From Accumulibacter appositus (GTDB lineage Bacteria; Pseudomonadota; Gammaproteobacteria; Burkholderiales; Rhodocyclaceae): DNA of 64,000 nt. This document shows positions 51,280 through 59,747 of this stretch, piece by piece; the first letter of the stretch is position 1, and every line of letters starts with the position of its first letter. The notes beneath the pieces were generated by a model, which was not told where the DNA came from, ran no database searches, and worked only from the letters and a program-made list of their open reading frames with translations. A program made the position numbers and the translations under genes. The stretch is from assembly GCF_035440685.1 (NCBI RefSeq), contig NZ_DAORMW010000030.1; one strand, written 5' to 3'.

Positions 51280-52827
51280 TCATGGACTCTTCACGTCGTC
51301 AAGCCATCGACTCGGCGACGCAGACGCGCGCCATTCGTCGCCCGAGCTGCCGGCGCCGATAGCCGTCAAAATTGCCGTCAGCAGTTGCCAGGCCCGTCCC
51401 ACGGAGGCAATCTCGACCCGCTCACCGGGCGCGTGCGCGCCGCGGATGGTCGGCCCGAAGGAAACCATCTCCAGGCCCGGGTAGCGAGCGGCGATGAGGC
51501 CGCACTCGAGGCCGGCGTGAATCACCTGCACCGTCGATGCAGCGCCGAACTGCTGTCGGTAGACCGACTGGCAAAGCGCCAGCAGCGGTGACGCCGGATT
51601 CGGCGTCCAGCCCGGATAGTGGCCGGCTTTCTCGGTGGCGGTCCCCGACAGGGCGAAAAGCGCCACGATCTCGTCGGCGAGGGCGGTGCTGCCGCTCTCG
51701 ATCAGCGAGCGGACCATGAAATTGCAGCCGCCGCCGCTCGCCGCGATGCCGACCATGCCGAGGTTGTTCGAGGTCTCGACCACTCCCGGGACACTCAGGC
51801 TGCGGCGGCGCACACCGTGCGGCGCGGCAGCGAGCGACGCCAGCCAGATGAATTGATCGTCCGGCGACATCACGTCCGCTACCGAGGCCGGCAAGAGATC
51901 GATTGCCAGCGCCTCGTCGACGCCCTGCAACTCCTGGCGCAGCAGTGACTGCCAGGAAGCCAGGCTCGCCGCCAGAGCCTCCACATCCGCCGCCGGCAAA
52001 GCCAGCGTCGCCGACGCTTCCCTGGGCAGCGCGTTACGGGCCGAGCCCCCGTGCAGTTCCGCCAGACGCATCGGGAAGCGGCTTTCCAGATCACGCAGCA
52101 CGCGCACCAGCAGCTTGATCGCGTTGCCGCGCTCGGCGTCGATATCGATGCCGGAATGCCCGCCGCGCAAACCGCGCAAATCGATGCGCCAAGCCGCCCA
52201 GCCGTCCGGCAGCGCTTCTGCCCTGCCCTCCCGGTGAACATTGACGTCCAGTCCACCCGCGCAGCCCAGGTAAAACTCGCCCCACTCCTCGGTATCCAGG
52301 TTTACCAGCAGCCGACCCTGCAGCAGCCCGGGCTGCAGGCCGTGCGCCCCGCCCATGCCGGCTTCCTCGTCGACGGTCAACAGCGCTTCGAGCGGGCCGT
52401 GCAGCAGCGAGTGGTCCTCGAGGACCGCCAGGATCAGGGCCACGCCAATACCGTTGTCGGCGCCCAGCGTCGTGTCCTCGGCCAGCAGCCAGCCATCGCG
52501 GCACAGCGGTCGAATCGGATCGCAGGCGAAGTCGTGCGCAGTGCCTGCATTCTTCTGGCAGACCATGTCCAGATGCGCCTGCAGAACCACGCCAGGGGCC
52601 TCCTCCATGCCACGGCTGGCCGCCTTGCAGAGCAGAAGATTGCCGGCCGAATCGACGGTCGCCGACAGTCCCCTGGCCAGCGCCCAACGCTGAATCTCGC
52701 CGCGCAATCCCGCTTCCGCCTTGGACTGCCGGGGAATACGGCAGAGCATGGCAAAATGCGCCCATACGGCTGCCGGCTCGAGCGTGGCGAAAACGGGGTC
52801 GATACTTGCTGGCAAGGTGTTGTCCAT
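51280..52827 (-). CDS. pepD: aminoacyl-histidine dipeptidase (M20 family)
   Basis: The 515-residue zinc peptidase cleaves Xaa-His and other dipeptides in the cytoplasm. Zinc-ligand and catalytic motifs of M20C are visible: VLQAHLDMVCQK, LGADNGIGVALILA, LTVDEEAGMGGAHGL, NLDTEEWG, and the late HAGLECGLIAARYPGLEMVSFGPTIRGAHAPGERV (in parts). The dimerisation lid sits in the middle (GGHSGIDIDAERGNAIKLL). Length is normal. Confidence 0.93.
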   Translation of the reverse strand: MDNTLPASIDPVFATLEPAAVWAHFAMLCRIPRQSKAEAGLRGEIQRWALARGLSATVDSAGNLLLCKAASRGMEEAPGVVLQAHLDMVCQKNAGTAHDFACDPIRPLCRDGWLLAEDTTLGADNGIGVALILAVLEDHSLLHGPLEALLTVDEEAGMGGAHGLQPGLLQGRLLVNLDTEEWGEFYLGCAGGLDVNVHREGRAEALPDGWAAWRIDLRGLRGGHSGIDIDAERGNAIKLLVRVLRDLESRFPMRLAELHGGSARNALPREASATLALPAADVEALAASLASWQSLLRQELQGVDEALAIDLLPASVADVMSPDDQFIWLASLAAAPHGVRRRSLSVPGVVETSNNLGMVGIAASGGGCNFMVRSLIESGSTALADEIVALFALSGTATEKAGHYPGWTPNPASPLLALCQSVYRQQFGAASTVQVIHAGLECGLIAARYPGLEMVSFGPTIRGAHAPGERVEIASVGRAWQLLTAILTAIGAGSSGDEWRASASPSRWLDDVKSP

Positions 52828-53051
52828 GTCGATGGGTCGCTGGCTGACGATCGGAAATGCGAGGCCTGCAGGATACGCGCTACGGGCCTACGCTTCCAGA
52901 AGGCTTAATCTTGATTCCCGACTCCTGGCCCCCGGCGCCTGACTCATGACTCCCGACTCACGGCCGCTTCCCCCGAGAAGCGCGCAGATGCACGACGCGG
53001 CCCCGCCGAAGCCGTAGAATTGGCGACCTGCAACACGCATAGGAGCAAGGC

Positions 53052-53720
53052 TTGAACGACAGCACGCGGTCTCCAGATCGCCACGCGAAAGCAACCGTGA
53101 TCCTGGTGCATGGCCTGTGGACGCCAGCCGCCGTGTTCAGCCTGCACAGTCATTGGCTCAAACGGCGCGGTTACCGCACGCGGCGTTTCGGCTACCCCAG
53201 CGTGCGCGCCACACTGTCGCAGAACGCGCAAGCGCTGCAGCGCTTTATCGCGGCGACCAGCGCCAGCGAGATCCACCTCGTCGGCCACAGCATGGGCGGT
53301 CTGATCATCCTCGACCTCCTCGCACATGCACCCGATCCGCGCCTGCGCCGGGCCGTCTTTCTCGGCACGCCCAGCCTCGACAGTCACTGCGCACGACGGC
53401 TGGCCAGGGTTGCCGGCATGCCAACGCTGCTCGGCCGCTCGATCATGGAATGGTTGTCGCGGCCAACGACGTCACAGGTCTTGCCGCAGTCGGCGGTCCC
53501 GGTCGGCGTGCTTGCCGGCACCCGCAGCGTCGGCCTGGGGCGCATCGTGCCCAGCCTGCCACAGCCCAATGATGGCGTCGTCAGCGTGTCGGAAACGCGC
53601 CTGCCCGGTGCGGCCGACTTCATCACCCTGCCGGTCGCGCATTCGGAGATGCTCGCCTCACGCGCCTGTGCGGCCGAGATCGTTTCTTTTCTGGAGACGG
53701 GTCGCTTTCGGCATGATTGA
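53052..53720 (+). CDS. alpha/beta hydrolase, lipase-like
   Basis: The 222-residue hydrolase has the nucleophile elbow GHSMGG (serine), the oxyanion region ILVHGLWTP, NDGVVSVSET near the acidic residue, and a catalytic His in LPVAHSEML. It resembles short triacylglycerol lipase/esterase-type proteins. No signal peptide is seen. The start is TTG at 53052 with AGGAG upstream. Its end overlaps the next gene by 8 bases. Confidence 0.82.
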   Translation: MNDSTRSPDRHAKATVILVHGLWTPAAVFSLHSHWLKRRGYRTRRFGYPSVRATLSQNAQALQRFIAATSASEIHLVGHSMGGLIILDLLAHAPDPRLRRAVFLGTPSLDSHCARRLARVAGMPTLLGRSIMEWLSRPTTSQVLPQSAVPVGVLAGTRSVGLGRIVPSLPQPNDGVVSVSETRLPGAADFITLPVAHSEMLASRACAAEIVSFLETGRFRHD

Positions 53721-54840
53721 GAGAAAGAGACGGTTTGGAAACTCGCTCTTGCTGCCACTACTCGTAGCCTTGCTGGTCGGCTGCGGCAACGCCGGCTACT
53801 ACGCGCAGGCGGTCGGCGGGCACCTGGCCGTGATGCGTGCGGCCACGCCGATCGACGAGCTGTTGCGCGACCCGGACAGCGATCCGCGGCTGAAGGCGAA
53901 ACTGCACGAGGTGCAGGCGATACGCGACTTCGCCAGCCGCGAACTGGCACTGCCCGAGAACGGCAGCTATCGCAGCTACGCCGACCTCGGTCGCCCCTAC
54001 GTCGTGTGGAACGTGTTCGCCGCGCCCGAGCTGTCACTCAAGGCCAAGAACTGGTGCCTGCTGATGGTCGGCTGCGTAAGCTACCGCGGCTACTACGACC
54101 AGCGCGAAGCGGAACAACTCGCCGCCGAACTGCGCCAGCAGGGTTACGACACCTATGTCGCCGGCGTCCCCGCCTACTCCACACTCGGCTATTTCGACGA
54201 CCCGCTGCTCAACACTTTCCTGCGCTTCGGCACGCCAGAAGTGGCACGCATCGTCTTTCACGAACTGGCGCACCAGCAGCTCTTCGTGAAGGACGACTCG
54301 CTTTTCAACGAATCCTTCGCCACCGCTCTTGAGAATGAAGGTATGCGCCGCTGGCTGGCGGCCAACGCGGCACCGGAGCAGCGCACCGCTTTCGAGACGC
54401 AGCGGGCACGCAAGGCGGCCTTTGCGGCGTTGATGCAGGCCTATCGCGAAGAATTTCGCGCGCTCTATGACGTTGACGACAGTCGCTCGGTCGACCAGCA
54501 ACGCGTAGCCAAGGCAGCACTGTTCGCCGCCCTGCGGCGCGACTACGCCGAACTGAAGACGAGCTGGGGCGGCTACGCCGGCTATGACCCGTTCTTTGCC
54601 AGCGATCTGAACAACGCCAAATTGGCGTCGCTTGCCCTCTACAACGAGCTGGTACCGGCCTTCGAAGCCCTGCTCGCGCAGCAGAACTTCGACCTGCCGC
54701 AGTTCTACCGCAGCGTCGCCGAGCTGGCAGCGCTCGACAAGAGCGCGCGACGCAAGGCACTGACGCAGCTGCAGCCGGCAACGGATGTCCGCCAGCTAGT
54801 TGAGGACAGCGTCACGCTCAGCGCGGCGGAGATCCGCTGA
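53713..54840 (+). CDS. putative aminopeptidase (COG4324/Aminopep family), lipoprotein
   Basis: The 375-residue product begins with a signal peptide and lipobox (LVALLVGC, Cys24). It has the zincin motif HELAHQ (His183, Glu184, His187) and a downstream FNESFATALENEG that supplies the third zinc ligand. KNWCLLMVGCVSYRGYYDQ is typical of this family of predicted membrane-attached aminopeptidases. It starts inside the end of the hydrolase gene (8-base overlap), so both are likely co-translated. Confidence 0.85.
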   Translation: MIERKRRFGNSLLLPLLVALLVGCGNAGYYAQAVGGHLAVMRAATPIDELLRDPDSDPRLKAKLHEVQAIRDFASRELALPENGSYRSYADLGRPYVVWNVFAAPELSLKAKNWCLLMVGCVSYRGYYDQREAEQLAAELRQQGYDTYVAGVPAYSTLGYFDDPLLNTFLRFGTPEVARIVFHELAHQQLFVKDDSLFNESFATALENEGMRRWLAANAAPEQRTAFETQRARKAAFAALMQAYREEFRALYDVDDSRSVDQQRVAKAALFAALRRDYAELKTSWGGYAGYDPFFASDLNNAKLASLALYNELVPAFEALLAQQNFDLPQFYRSVAELAALDKSARRKALTQLQPATDVRQLVEDSVTLSAAEIR

Positions 54841-54900
54841 TGCCTTCCAATAGCCGAGGCAACCACAAGTCTCGCGCTCACCACCGACGTGGTCATTGGA

Positions 54901-55662
54901 TCAGGTCTTCAGCCGATACCCGGTCTTGAAAATCCACGCCACGACCGCCAGAAACACCGCCAGAAACGATAGCGTCATGAACAGGCTGATGCCGACGGCG
55001 ACGTCGGCGACGCCATAGAAGCTCCAGCGGAAGCCGCTGACCAGGTAAACCACCGGGTTGAACAGAGTAATCGTCTGCCACACCGGTGGCAGCATGTTGA
55101 TCGAGTAGAAGCTGCCGCCGAGGAAGGTCAGCGGGGTGATGATCAACAGCGGCACGAGCTGCAATTTCTCAAAATTGTCGGCCCAGATGCCGATGATGAA
55201 ACCGAAGAGGCTGAAAGTCACCGCCGTCAGGACCAGGAAGAGCAGCATCCAGAGCGGATGCGCGACCTGCAGGGGGACGAACAGACCCGCCGTGGCCAGG
55301 ATGATCAGCCCGAGGATGATCGACTTGGTCGCCGCGGCGCCGACATAGGCAGCCGCGATTTCGATGTACGAGATCGGTGCCGACAGCAACTCGTAGATGG
55401 TTCCGGTGAACTTCGGGAAGTAGATGCCGAACGAGGCGTTGGCGACGCTCTGCGTCAACAGCGACAGCATGATCAGCCCGGGCACGATGAAAGCGCCGTA
55501 GCTGATGCCCTCGATCTCGTCGATGCGCGAGCCGATCGCCGCGCCGAAGACGACAAAGTACAGGGACGTCGAAATCACCGGCGAAATGACGCTCTGCAAC
55601 AGCGTGCGGCGCGTACGCGCCATCTCGAAGAGGTAAATCGCGCGCATTGCATGCCAGTTCAT
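54901..55662 (-). CDS. yadH: ABC-2 type transporter permease (YadH-like)
   Basis: The 253-residue membrane protein has six helices and the ABC-2 pattern: YLFEMARTRRTLLQSVISPVISTSLYFVVFG, SYGAFIVPGLIMLSLL, and the late PLLIITPLTFLGGSFYSINMLP (in parts). It pairs with the ATPase gene, overlapping it by 4 bases. The exported substrate is unknown. Confidence 0.9.
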   Translation of the reverse strand: MNWHAMRAIYLFEMARTRRTLLQSVISPVISTSLYFVVFGAAIGSRIDEIEGISYGAFIVPGLIMLSLLTQSVANASFGIYFPKFTGTIYELLSAPISYIEIAAAYVGAAATKSIILGLIILATAGLFVPLQVAHPLWMLLFLVLTAVTFSLFGFIIGIWADNFEKLQLVPLLIITPLTFLGGSFYSINMLPPVWQTITLFNPVVYLVSGFRWSFYGVADVAVGISLFMTLSFLAVFLAVVAWIFKTGYRLKT

Positions 55663-56585
55663 TTCTCTTCCTTCACCAGGCTGACGAAGATATCTTCGAG
55701 CGAACTTTGCGTGGTGTGCAGGTCCTTGAAAACGATGTCCGCGTCGTTGAGCTCCTTGAGCAGAGCGACGATGCCGGTTCGCTCGCCCTGCGCGTCGAAG
55801 GTATAGATCAGCTCGTTGCCATCGCTCGCCAGCTCGAGTTGATAGGCGGCCAGCGCAGGCGGGATACGTTCCAGGGTGGTCTGCAGTTGCAGCGTCATCT
55901 GCTTCTTGCCGAGCTTGCGCATCAGCTCGGCCTTCTCGTCAACCAGAATGATCTCGCCCTTGCTGATCACCCCGATGCGGTCGGCCATCTCTTCGGCCTC
56001 GTCGATGTAATGCGTGGTCAGAATGATGGTCACCCCGGTGGCCTGCAGCGAGCGCACCAGTTGCCACATGTCGCGGCGCAGGTTGACGTCAACGCCGGCG
56101 GTCGGCTCGTCGAGGAAGAGAATCTCCGGCTCGTGCGACAGCGCCTTGGCAATCAGCAGGCGACGCTTCATGCCGCCCGAAAGCGTGATGATCTTGCTGT
56201 CCTTCTTGTTCCACAGCGAAAGCTCGCGGAGGATCTTTTCGATGTAGGCGGGATTCGCCGGCTTGCCGAACAGGCCACGGCTGAACGACACCGTCGCCCA
56301 CACGGATTCAAAGGCATCGGTGGTCAACTCCTGCGGCACCAGACCGATCATTGCGCGCGCCGCGCGGTAGTCGGTGACGATGTCGTGGCCATCCACGCGA
56401 ACCTTGCCCTCGCTGGCCTTGACGATGCCGCAGATGATGCTGATCAGCGTCGTTTTTCCCGCGCCGTTGGGACCCAGCAAGGCGAAGATTTCGCCACGGC
56501 GGATGTCCAGATCGATGCACTTGAGCGCCTGGAAGCGCGAATCGTAGGTCTTGGAAAGCCCGGATACGGAGATGATTGTCTGCAT
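55659..56585 (-). CDS. yadG: ABC transporter ATP-binding protein (YadG-like)
   Basis: The 308-residue ATPase has Walker A GPNGAGKTT, Q-loop VPQE, signature LSGGMKRR, Walker B ILFLDEPTAGVD and the switch His in LTTHYIDEAEEMADR. It resembles E. coli YadG along its whole length, including the C-terminal LEDIFVSLVKEEK. The start MQTIISVSGL at 56585 is chosen; upstream in-frame codons lie in the spacer. The permease gene follows with a 4-base overlap. Confidence 0.92.
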   Translation of the reverse strand: MQTIISVSGLSKTYDSRFQALKCIDLDIRRGEIFALLGPNGAGKTTLISIICGIVKASEGKVRVDGHDIVTDYRAARAMIGLVPQELTTDAFESVWATVSFSRGLFGKPANPAYIEKILRELSLWNKKDSKIITLSGGMKRRLLIAKALSHEPEILFLDEPTAGVDVNLRRDMWQLVRSLQATGVTIILTTHYIDEAEEMADRIGVISKGEIILVDEKAELMRKLGKKQMTLQLQTTLERIPPALAAYQLELASDGNELIYTFDAQGERTGIVALLKELNDADIVFKDLHTTQSSLEDIFVSLVKEEK

Positions 56586-56641
56586 CGGTGGGAACATAAC
56601 AGATCGCGGCGATTCGTCCAAAATATGCGGCCGGGCTTGCC

Positions 56642-57934
56642 TCAGGCTCGCCGCCCTTGCATCAGCCGGTGCACCAACCACGAGCCGCCAAGCGCGCCGA
56701 CCAGCAGGAGCAAGGCCACGCGCAAGTCATTGAGTGCCGCCGGCGCGACCAGCAGCAGTATGCCCAGCCCCAGCATCATGTTTCCGGAGACCAGCTTGAG
56801 AAGCCGCCCTTCGCTCTCCGACAACTTGCGGGAACCGAGCGAGCAGGTAAAAACCAGGGTAATGATCATCAGCGGGATGATATAGACGATGTTGTAGAGC
56901 AGCAGATAGGCGTAATGCTGCCACGGTGCCAAGTCCGACAGCGTCAGCAAGCGCGTATAGACCATTGGAAAGCCGGCGGTACACAACAGCTCATACGAAT
57001 TCGCCGCTACCGCTAGGGCCACCGTGCCCAGCGTCAGCGCCGGCAGGCTGTCAGCGCGCAGCAGCCCGCGCACGCGCTGGTAGAGACCGGGCTTGGCGGC
57101 ATCGGAGATGCTCAGCGAAATCCCTTTCCTGAACCAGAAATAGTCCTTGATGTTGATCAGTGCGATGACTATCGCCAGCCCCCCGGCCGCGGTCGTGACC
57201 AGCGCGATCTCGCCCAGCCAGCGGAAGGCATTGAGCCAGGCGGCCATGAAGACGAAGTAGATCAGGCCGGAGAAAAACAGGAAGACGCCGCCGATGAACA
57301 GCATGCGAGCGCGGCTGCCGGCATGGATGAGCAGCGACAGTAGGAACAGAAGAACGAAGAAGGCGCAGGGATTGAAAGCGTCGAGTCCGGCGATGACCAG
57401 GGTAAACACCGGCAGCGACAACTGCTCGGGCGTCATTCTGCCAAGCAGCGGCAAATCGACCCCGGGAGGAGCCTGCAGCACTTGCGCGGCAGAGCCTTCG
57501 GCGACGTCGATGCCGGCGTCGTGACACGACTGCAGCGCGTCCTCCAGTGCCCGCCCGCTGACTTCCGGGCGGTCGAAACCGACTTCCATGCGACCACAGA
57601 ACAGGAAGGCGGGAACGCTGCTCGCCTCCTGCCCCAGCGACGCTGCCATGGCGACATAGGCCTTGACAGCCTCCTGTTCGCTGCTGAGGTCTCGACTGTG
57701 TAGCTGCAGCCAGGGATAACGCGCAGGCAGCGCCTCTACGAACGGCCTGGCCGCCTGACAATGTGGACAGCTTTGCGTCCAGAAGAAGTACAAATGCAGC
57801 CGCCGCTCGCCAGCCGCATCGTGGTCGAGCCAGAGCGGCGCGTCGGCCACGGCTGGCAAGGACGAAATGGCGGCCAGGGTGAGCAGGCAGATCAGGCGCA
57901 AGGCCCAAGCCACGGCAGGAAGTTGTTGTCTCAT
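56642..57934 (-). CDS. thioredoxin domain fused to DsbD/CcdA-like membrane domain
   Basis: The 430-residue protein has a signal peptide and a periplasmic thioredoxin-like domain with the redox pair SCPHC (Cys56, Cys59). A membrane domain of about seven or eight helices follows from residue ~195. Two membrane cysteines lie in FNPCAFF and LLCTAGFP, where CcdA/DsbD proteins keep their intramembrane pair. It should pass reducing power from the cytosol to the periplasm. The domain order (thioredoxin first) differs from DsbD (DsbD-alpha, membrane, DsbD-gamma). It is next to an octaheme cytochrome gene and could help keep heme-binding cysteines reduced; that link is inference. Start: ATG at 57934 opens the signal peptide. 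Confidence 0.85.
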   Translation of the reverse strand: MRQQLPAVAWALRLICLLTLAAISSLPAVADAPLWLDHDAAGERRLHLYFFWTQSCPHCQAARPFVEALPARYPWLQLHSRDLSSEQEAVKAYVAMAASLGQEASSVPAFLFCGRMEVGFDRPEVSGRALEDALQSCHDAGIDVAEGSAAQVLQAPPGVDLPLLGRMTPEQLSLPVFTLVIAGLDAFNPCAFFVLLFLLSLLIHAGSRARMLFIGGVFLFFSGLIYFVFMAAWLNAFRWLGEIALVTTAAGGLAIVIALINIKDYFWFRKGISLSISDAAKPGLYQRVRGLLRADSLPALTLGTVALAVAANSYELLCTAGFPMVYTRLLTLSDLAPWQHYAYLLLYNIVYIIPLMIITLVFTCSLGSRKLSESEGRLLKLVSGNMMLGLGILLLVAPAALNDLRVALLLLVGALGGSWLVHRLMQGRRA

Positions 57935-58039
57935 CGCGCTTTGATGCGGATGCCGACCATGAACGGATGCACCAGCCGGCAACTCGTGCTGTTTACCTAT
58001 CATCGCGCCGATAGGCGATTCGAACAAGAAAGCGGCAGC

Positions 58040-58100
58040 AAGGGTCCTGACACGAAGGGACACCCCAAATCACGACACTCATGACCGCTCTCCTCTTCTC
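58040..58100 (+). repeat. dispersed TCATGA-palindrome repeat, copy C (degenerate)
   Basis: It aligns with copy B: TCCTGA at 58045, TCACGA at 58070 and an intact TCATGA at 58079, then CCGCTCTCCTCTTCTCCC, as in copy B. It sits between the thioredoxin-DsbD-like gene and the cytochrome gene. Confidence 0.6.
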
Positions 58101-58183
58101 CCGGCCCTTCCCCGCAGCAGGGAGTCAGTCAGGCAGCCAATGGCAAGCGAAGCTCTGTCCCGATTTCCTGCGATGAGTCGAGC

Positions 58184-59455
58184 CTAGTTTCTTGCGAGGT
58201 TGCTCTTGCGCGCATGTTTGTCCCGCAGGTCTTCGGCATCACGCTTGATCTCGGCCAGGTCCAGCAGCATTGCGCTCCAGCCGTACCACAAGGCGTAATC
58301 CGGATTGGAGTGAAAGGCACCCTGGAAGGCACGCATGCGATGCTTGAGATGCATGACGAACAGCTTGTGCTCGATTGGCGTCGGCGCATCATGGAAAGCG
58401 AGCAGGTCCGGGAAATCATAGGCGTAGTTGGCGGGTTTGCTCAGCACGCCATCCGCATACAGCCCGGCAACGATGCGGATCGCCTCGGCCAGCTGGTGGT
58501 CCGCCTGGCGAATGATCTGATCGCCTTTGTCCAACTCGCCGCGGGCGAAGTTCTCCGAGTGGCACTGGCTACAGGTCTTGATCATCTTCTGCCGCTCCTT
58601 GTCGAAGCTGGCTTGATCCAGCCGCGCGACGTCGGCCGCCTTGACGGCCTCGAGACGGGCGGTCGGATTACCCTGCGGGTCGAGGACGCCAAGCGCCTGC
58701 AGGATGGTGATCTGGTCAGCCTTCCAGGTCGGGTCCTCGGGTAGCGGCAGGCGTACGGCGAGGAAGCCCCAGGCGGTCCGCACCTCGTGATTGCCGTCCT
58801 GCATGTGACAGGTCTGGCAAGTCGGTGCGGCAGCAGTTTCCGGCAGGATCCCGTTTTGCTTGAGCAGCGCGCGCACCCCATGTTTGGACGAGGAATACAT
58901 CTCCCACTGCGGGTGATCGAAGCCCATGTGGCAGGTCTGGCATGCCTGCGGCGCTTGCGCTTCCTTCTTGCTGAAGAGGTGACGCGTATGGCAGGCATCA
59001 CAGGAAGCATTGCCGTGCTCGATACCCTGGGACCTGAGCGCTTTGACCTCCTCCTCGGACTTGACGCCCAGCTTGTGACAACCACCGCAACCCTTCATGC
59101 CGGCGGCGAGTTGCATGGGCAGCATATGGGTCGTCGGCATGGCCTTCATGACGGTCCACGCCAGCGCATGCTTGCCGTCCCTGAACTGGCCTTCCTGCTG
59201 AGCGTGGCAGGAACCGCAGGTGGCCGCCGTGGGCATCGTGGCCAGCTTGGCATCTTCCATGTCCTTGTGCTCCTTGCCGTGACATGTCGCGCAGGTCGCC
59301 CGATCTTCTTTCTTGACCGTGGCGTGCTTGCTCGTCTCCCAGTCCTTGACCACGCCAGGCGACATTTTCCGATGACACTTGACGCATTCATCGGCGAAGG
59401 TGGGCATTGAAAACAGGATCGCGACCAGGAAGGCGAACGCAGATGTCCCATACAT
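58184..59455 (-). CDS. octaheme c-type cytochrome, hydroxylamine oxidoreductase-like
   Basis: The 423-residue secreted protein has a signal peptide (FAFLVAILFSMPTFA) and eight CXXCH heme sites, at residues 24, 55, 80, 123, 152, 172, 213 and 295. Spacing and phrases such as KDWETSKH, EHGNASCDACHTRHLF, MYSSSKHGV and SNPDYALWYGWSAM fit the HAO-like multiheme family. Members either oxidise hydroxylamine/hydrazine or reduce nitrite/hydroxylamine. The choice depends on a cross-linking Tyr that I cannot place with certainty. The gene is alone on the minus strand, upstream of the thioredoxin-DsbD-like gene and divergent from the arn-like operon. Confidence 0.85.
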   Translation of the reverse strand: MYGTSAFAFLVAILFSMPTFADECVKCHRKMSPGVVKDWETSKHATVKKEDRATCATCHGKEHKDMEDAKLATMPTAATCGSCHAQQEGQFRDGKHALAWTVMKAMPTTHMLPMQLAAGMKGCGGCHKLGVKSEEEVKALRSQGIEHGNASCDACHTRHLFSKKEAQAPQACQTCHMGFDHPQWEMYSSSKHGVRALLKQNGILPETAAAPTCQTCHMQDGNHEVRTAWGFLAVRLPLPEDPTWKADQITILQALGVLDPQGNPTARLEAVKAADVARLDQASFDKERQKMIKTCSQCHSENFARGELDKGDQIIRQADHQLAEAIRIVAGLYADGVLSKPANYAYDFPDLLAFHDAPTPIEHKLFVMHLKHRMRAFQGAFHSNPDYALWYGWSAMLLDLAEIKRDAEDLRDKHARKSNLARN

Positions 59456-59588
59456 GATGAATTCCCCCTTGGAGTTGTTTGCAGGTGCAATTTCACTCTA
59501 GACCGTCAAGCGGCAAAAAACCATGTGCGCGAACATGTTTCTTCCGTTTGCCGCCCGTGCGGCTGCCAAGCTGCCAACGGCGAGCGTG

Positions 59589-59594
59589 TATAAT
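59589..59594 (+). promoter_or_regulatory. -10 box of a probable arn-like operon promoter
   Basis: A perfect TATAAT about 150 bases before the ArnT-like gene start in the divergent spacer. No clear -35 at 16-18 bases. The rest of the 292-base spacer shows nothing else that I can name. Confidence 0.4.
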
Positions 59595-59747
59595 CCCGCC
59601 CGATGGCAGCGCATGTCGCGCGGATTCCCCGCCCCTCTCGCAGACCACAGGCCCACCCCATGAAACCTCGCCCCGACGACGACTGCGGTCGCTACCTGCC
59701 GGCCGCTTGCGGCGCAGACGAGGCGCGTCCGGCGAGATGAAAAAGGC

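Noticed and set aside
124..59579. A shared 15-base string GCCAAGCTGCCAACG near two TATAAT boxes (124-138 and 59565-59579)
   Set aside because: Its position relative to the -10 box differs in the two places, and a few chance 15-base matches are expected in 64 kb.
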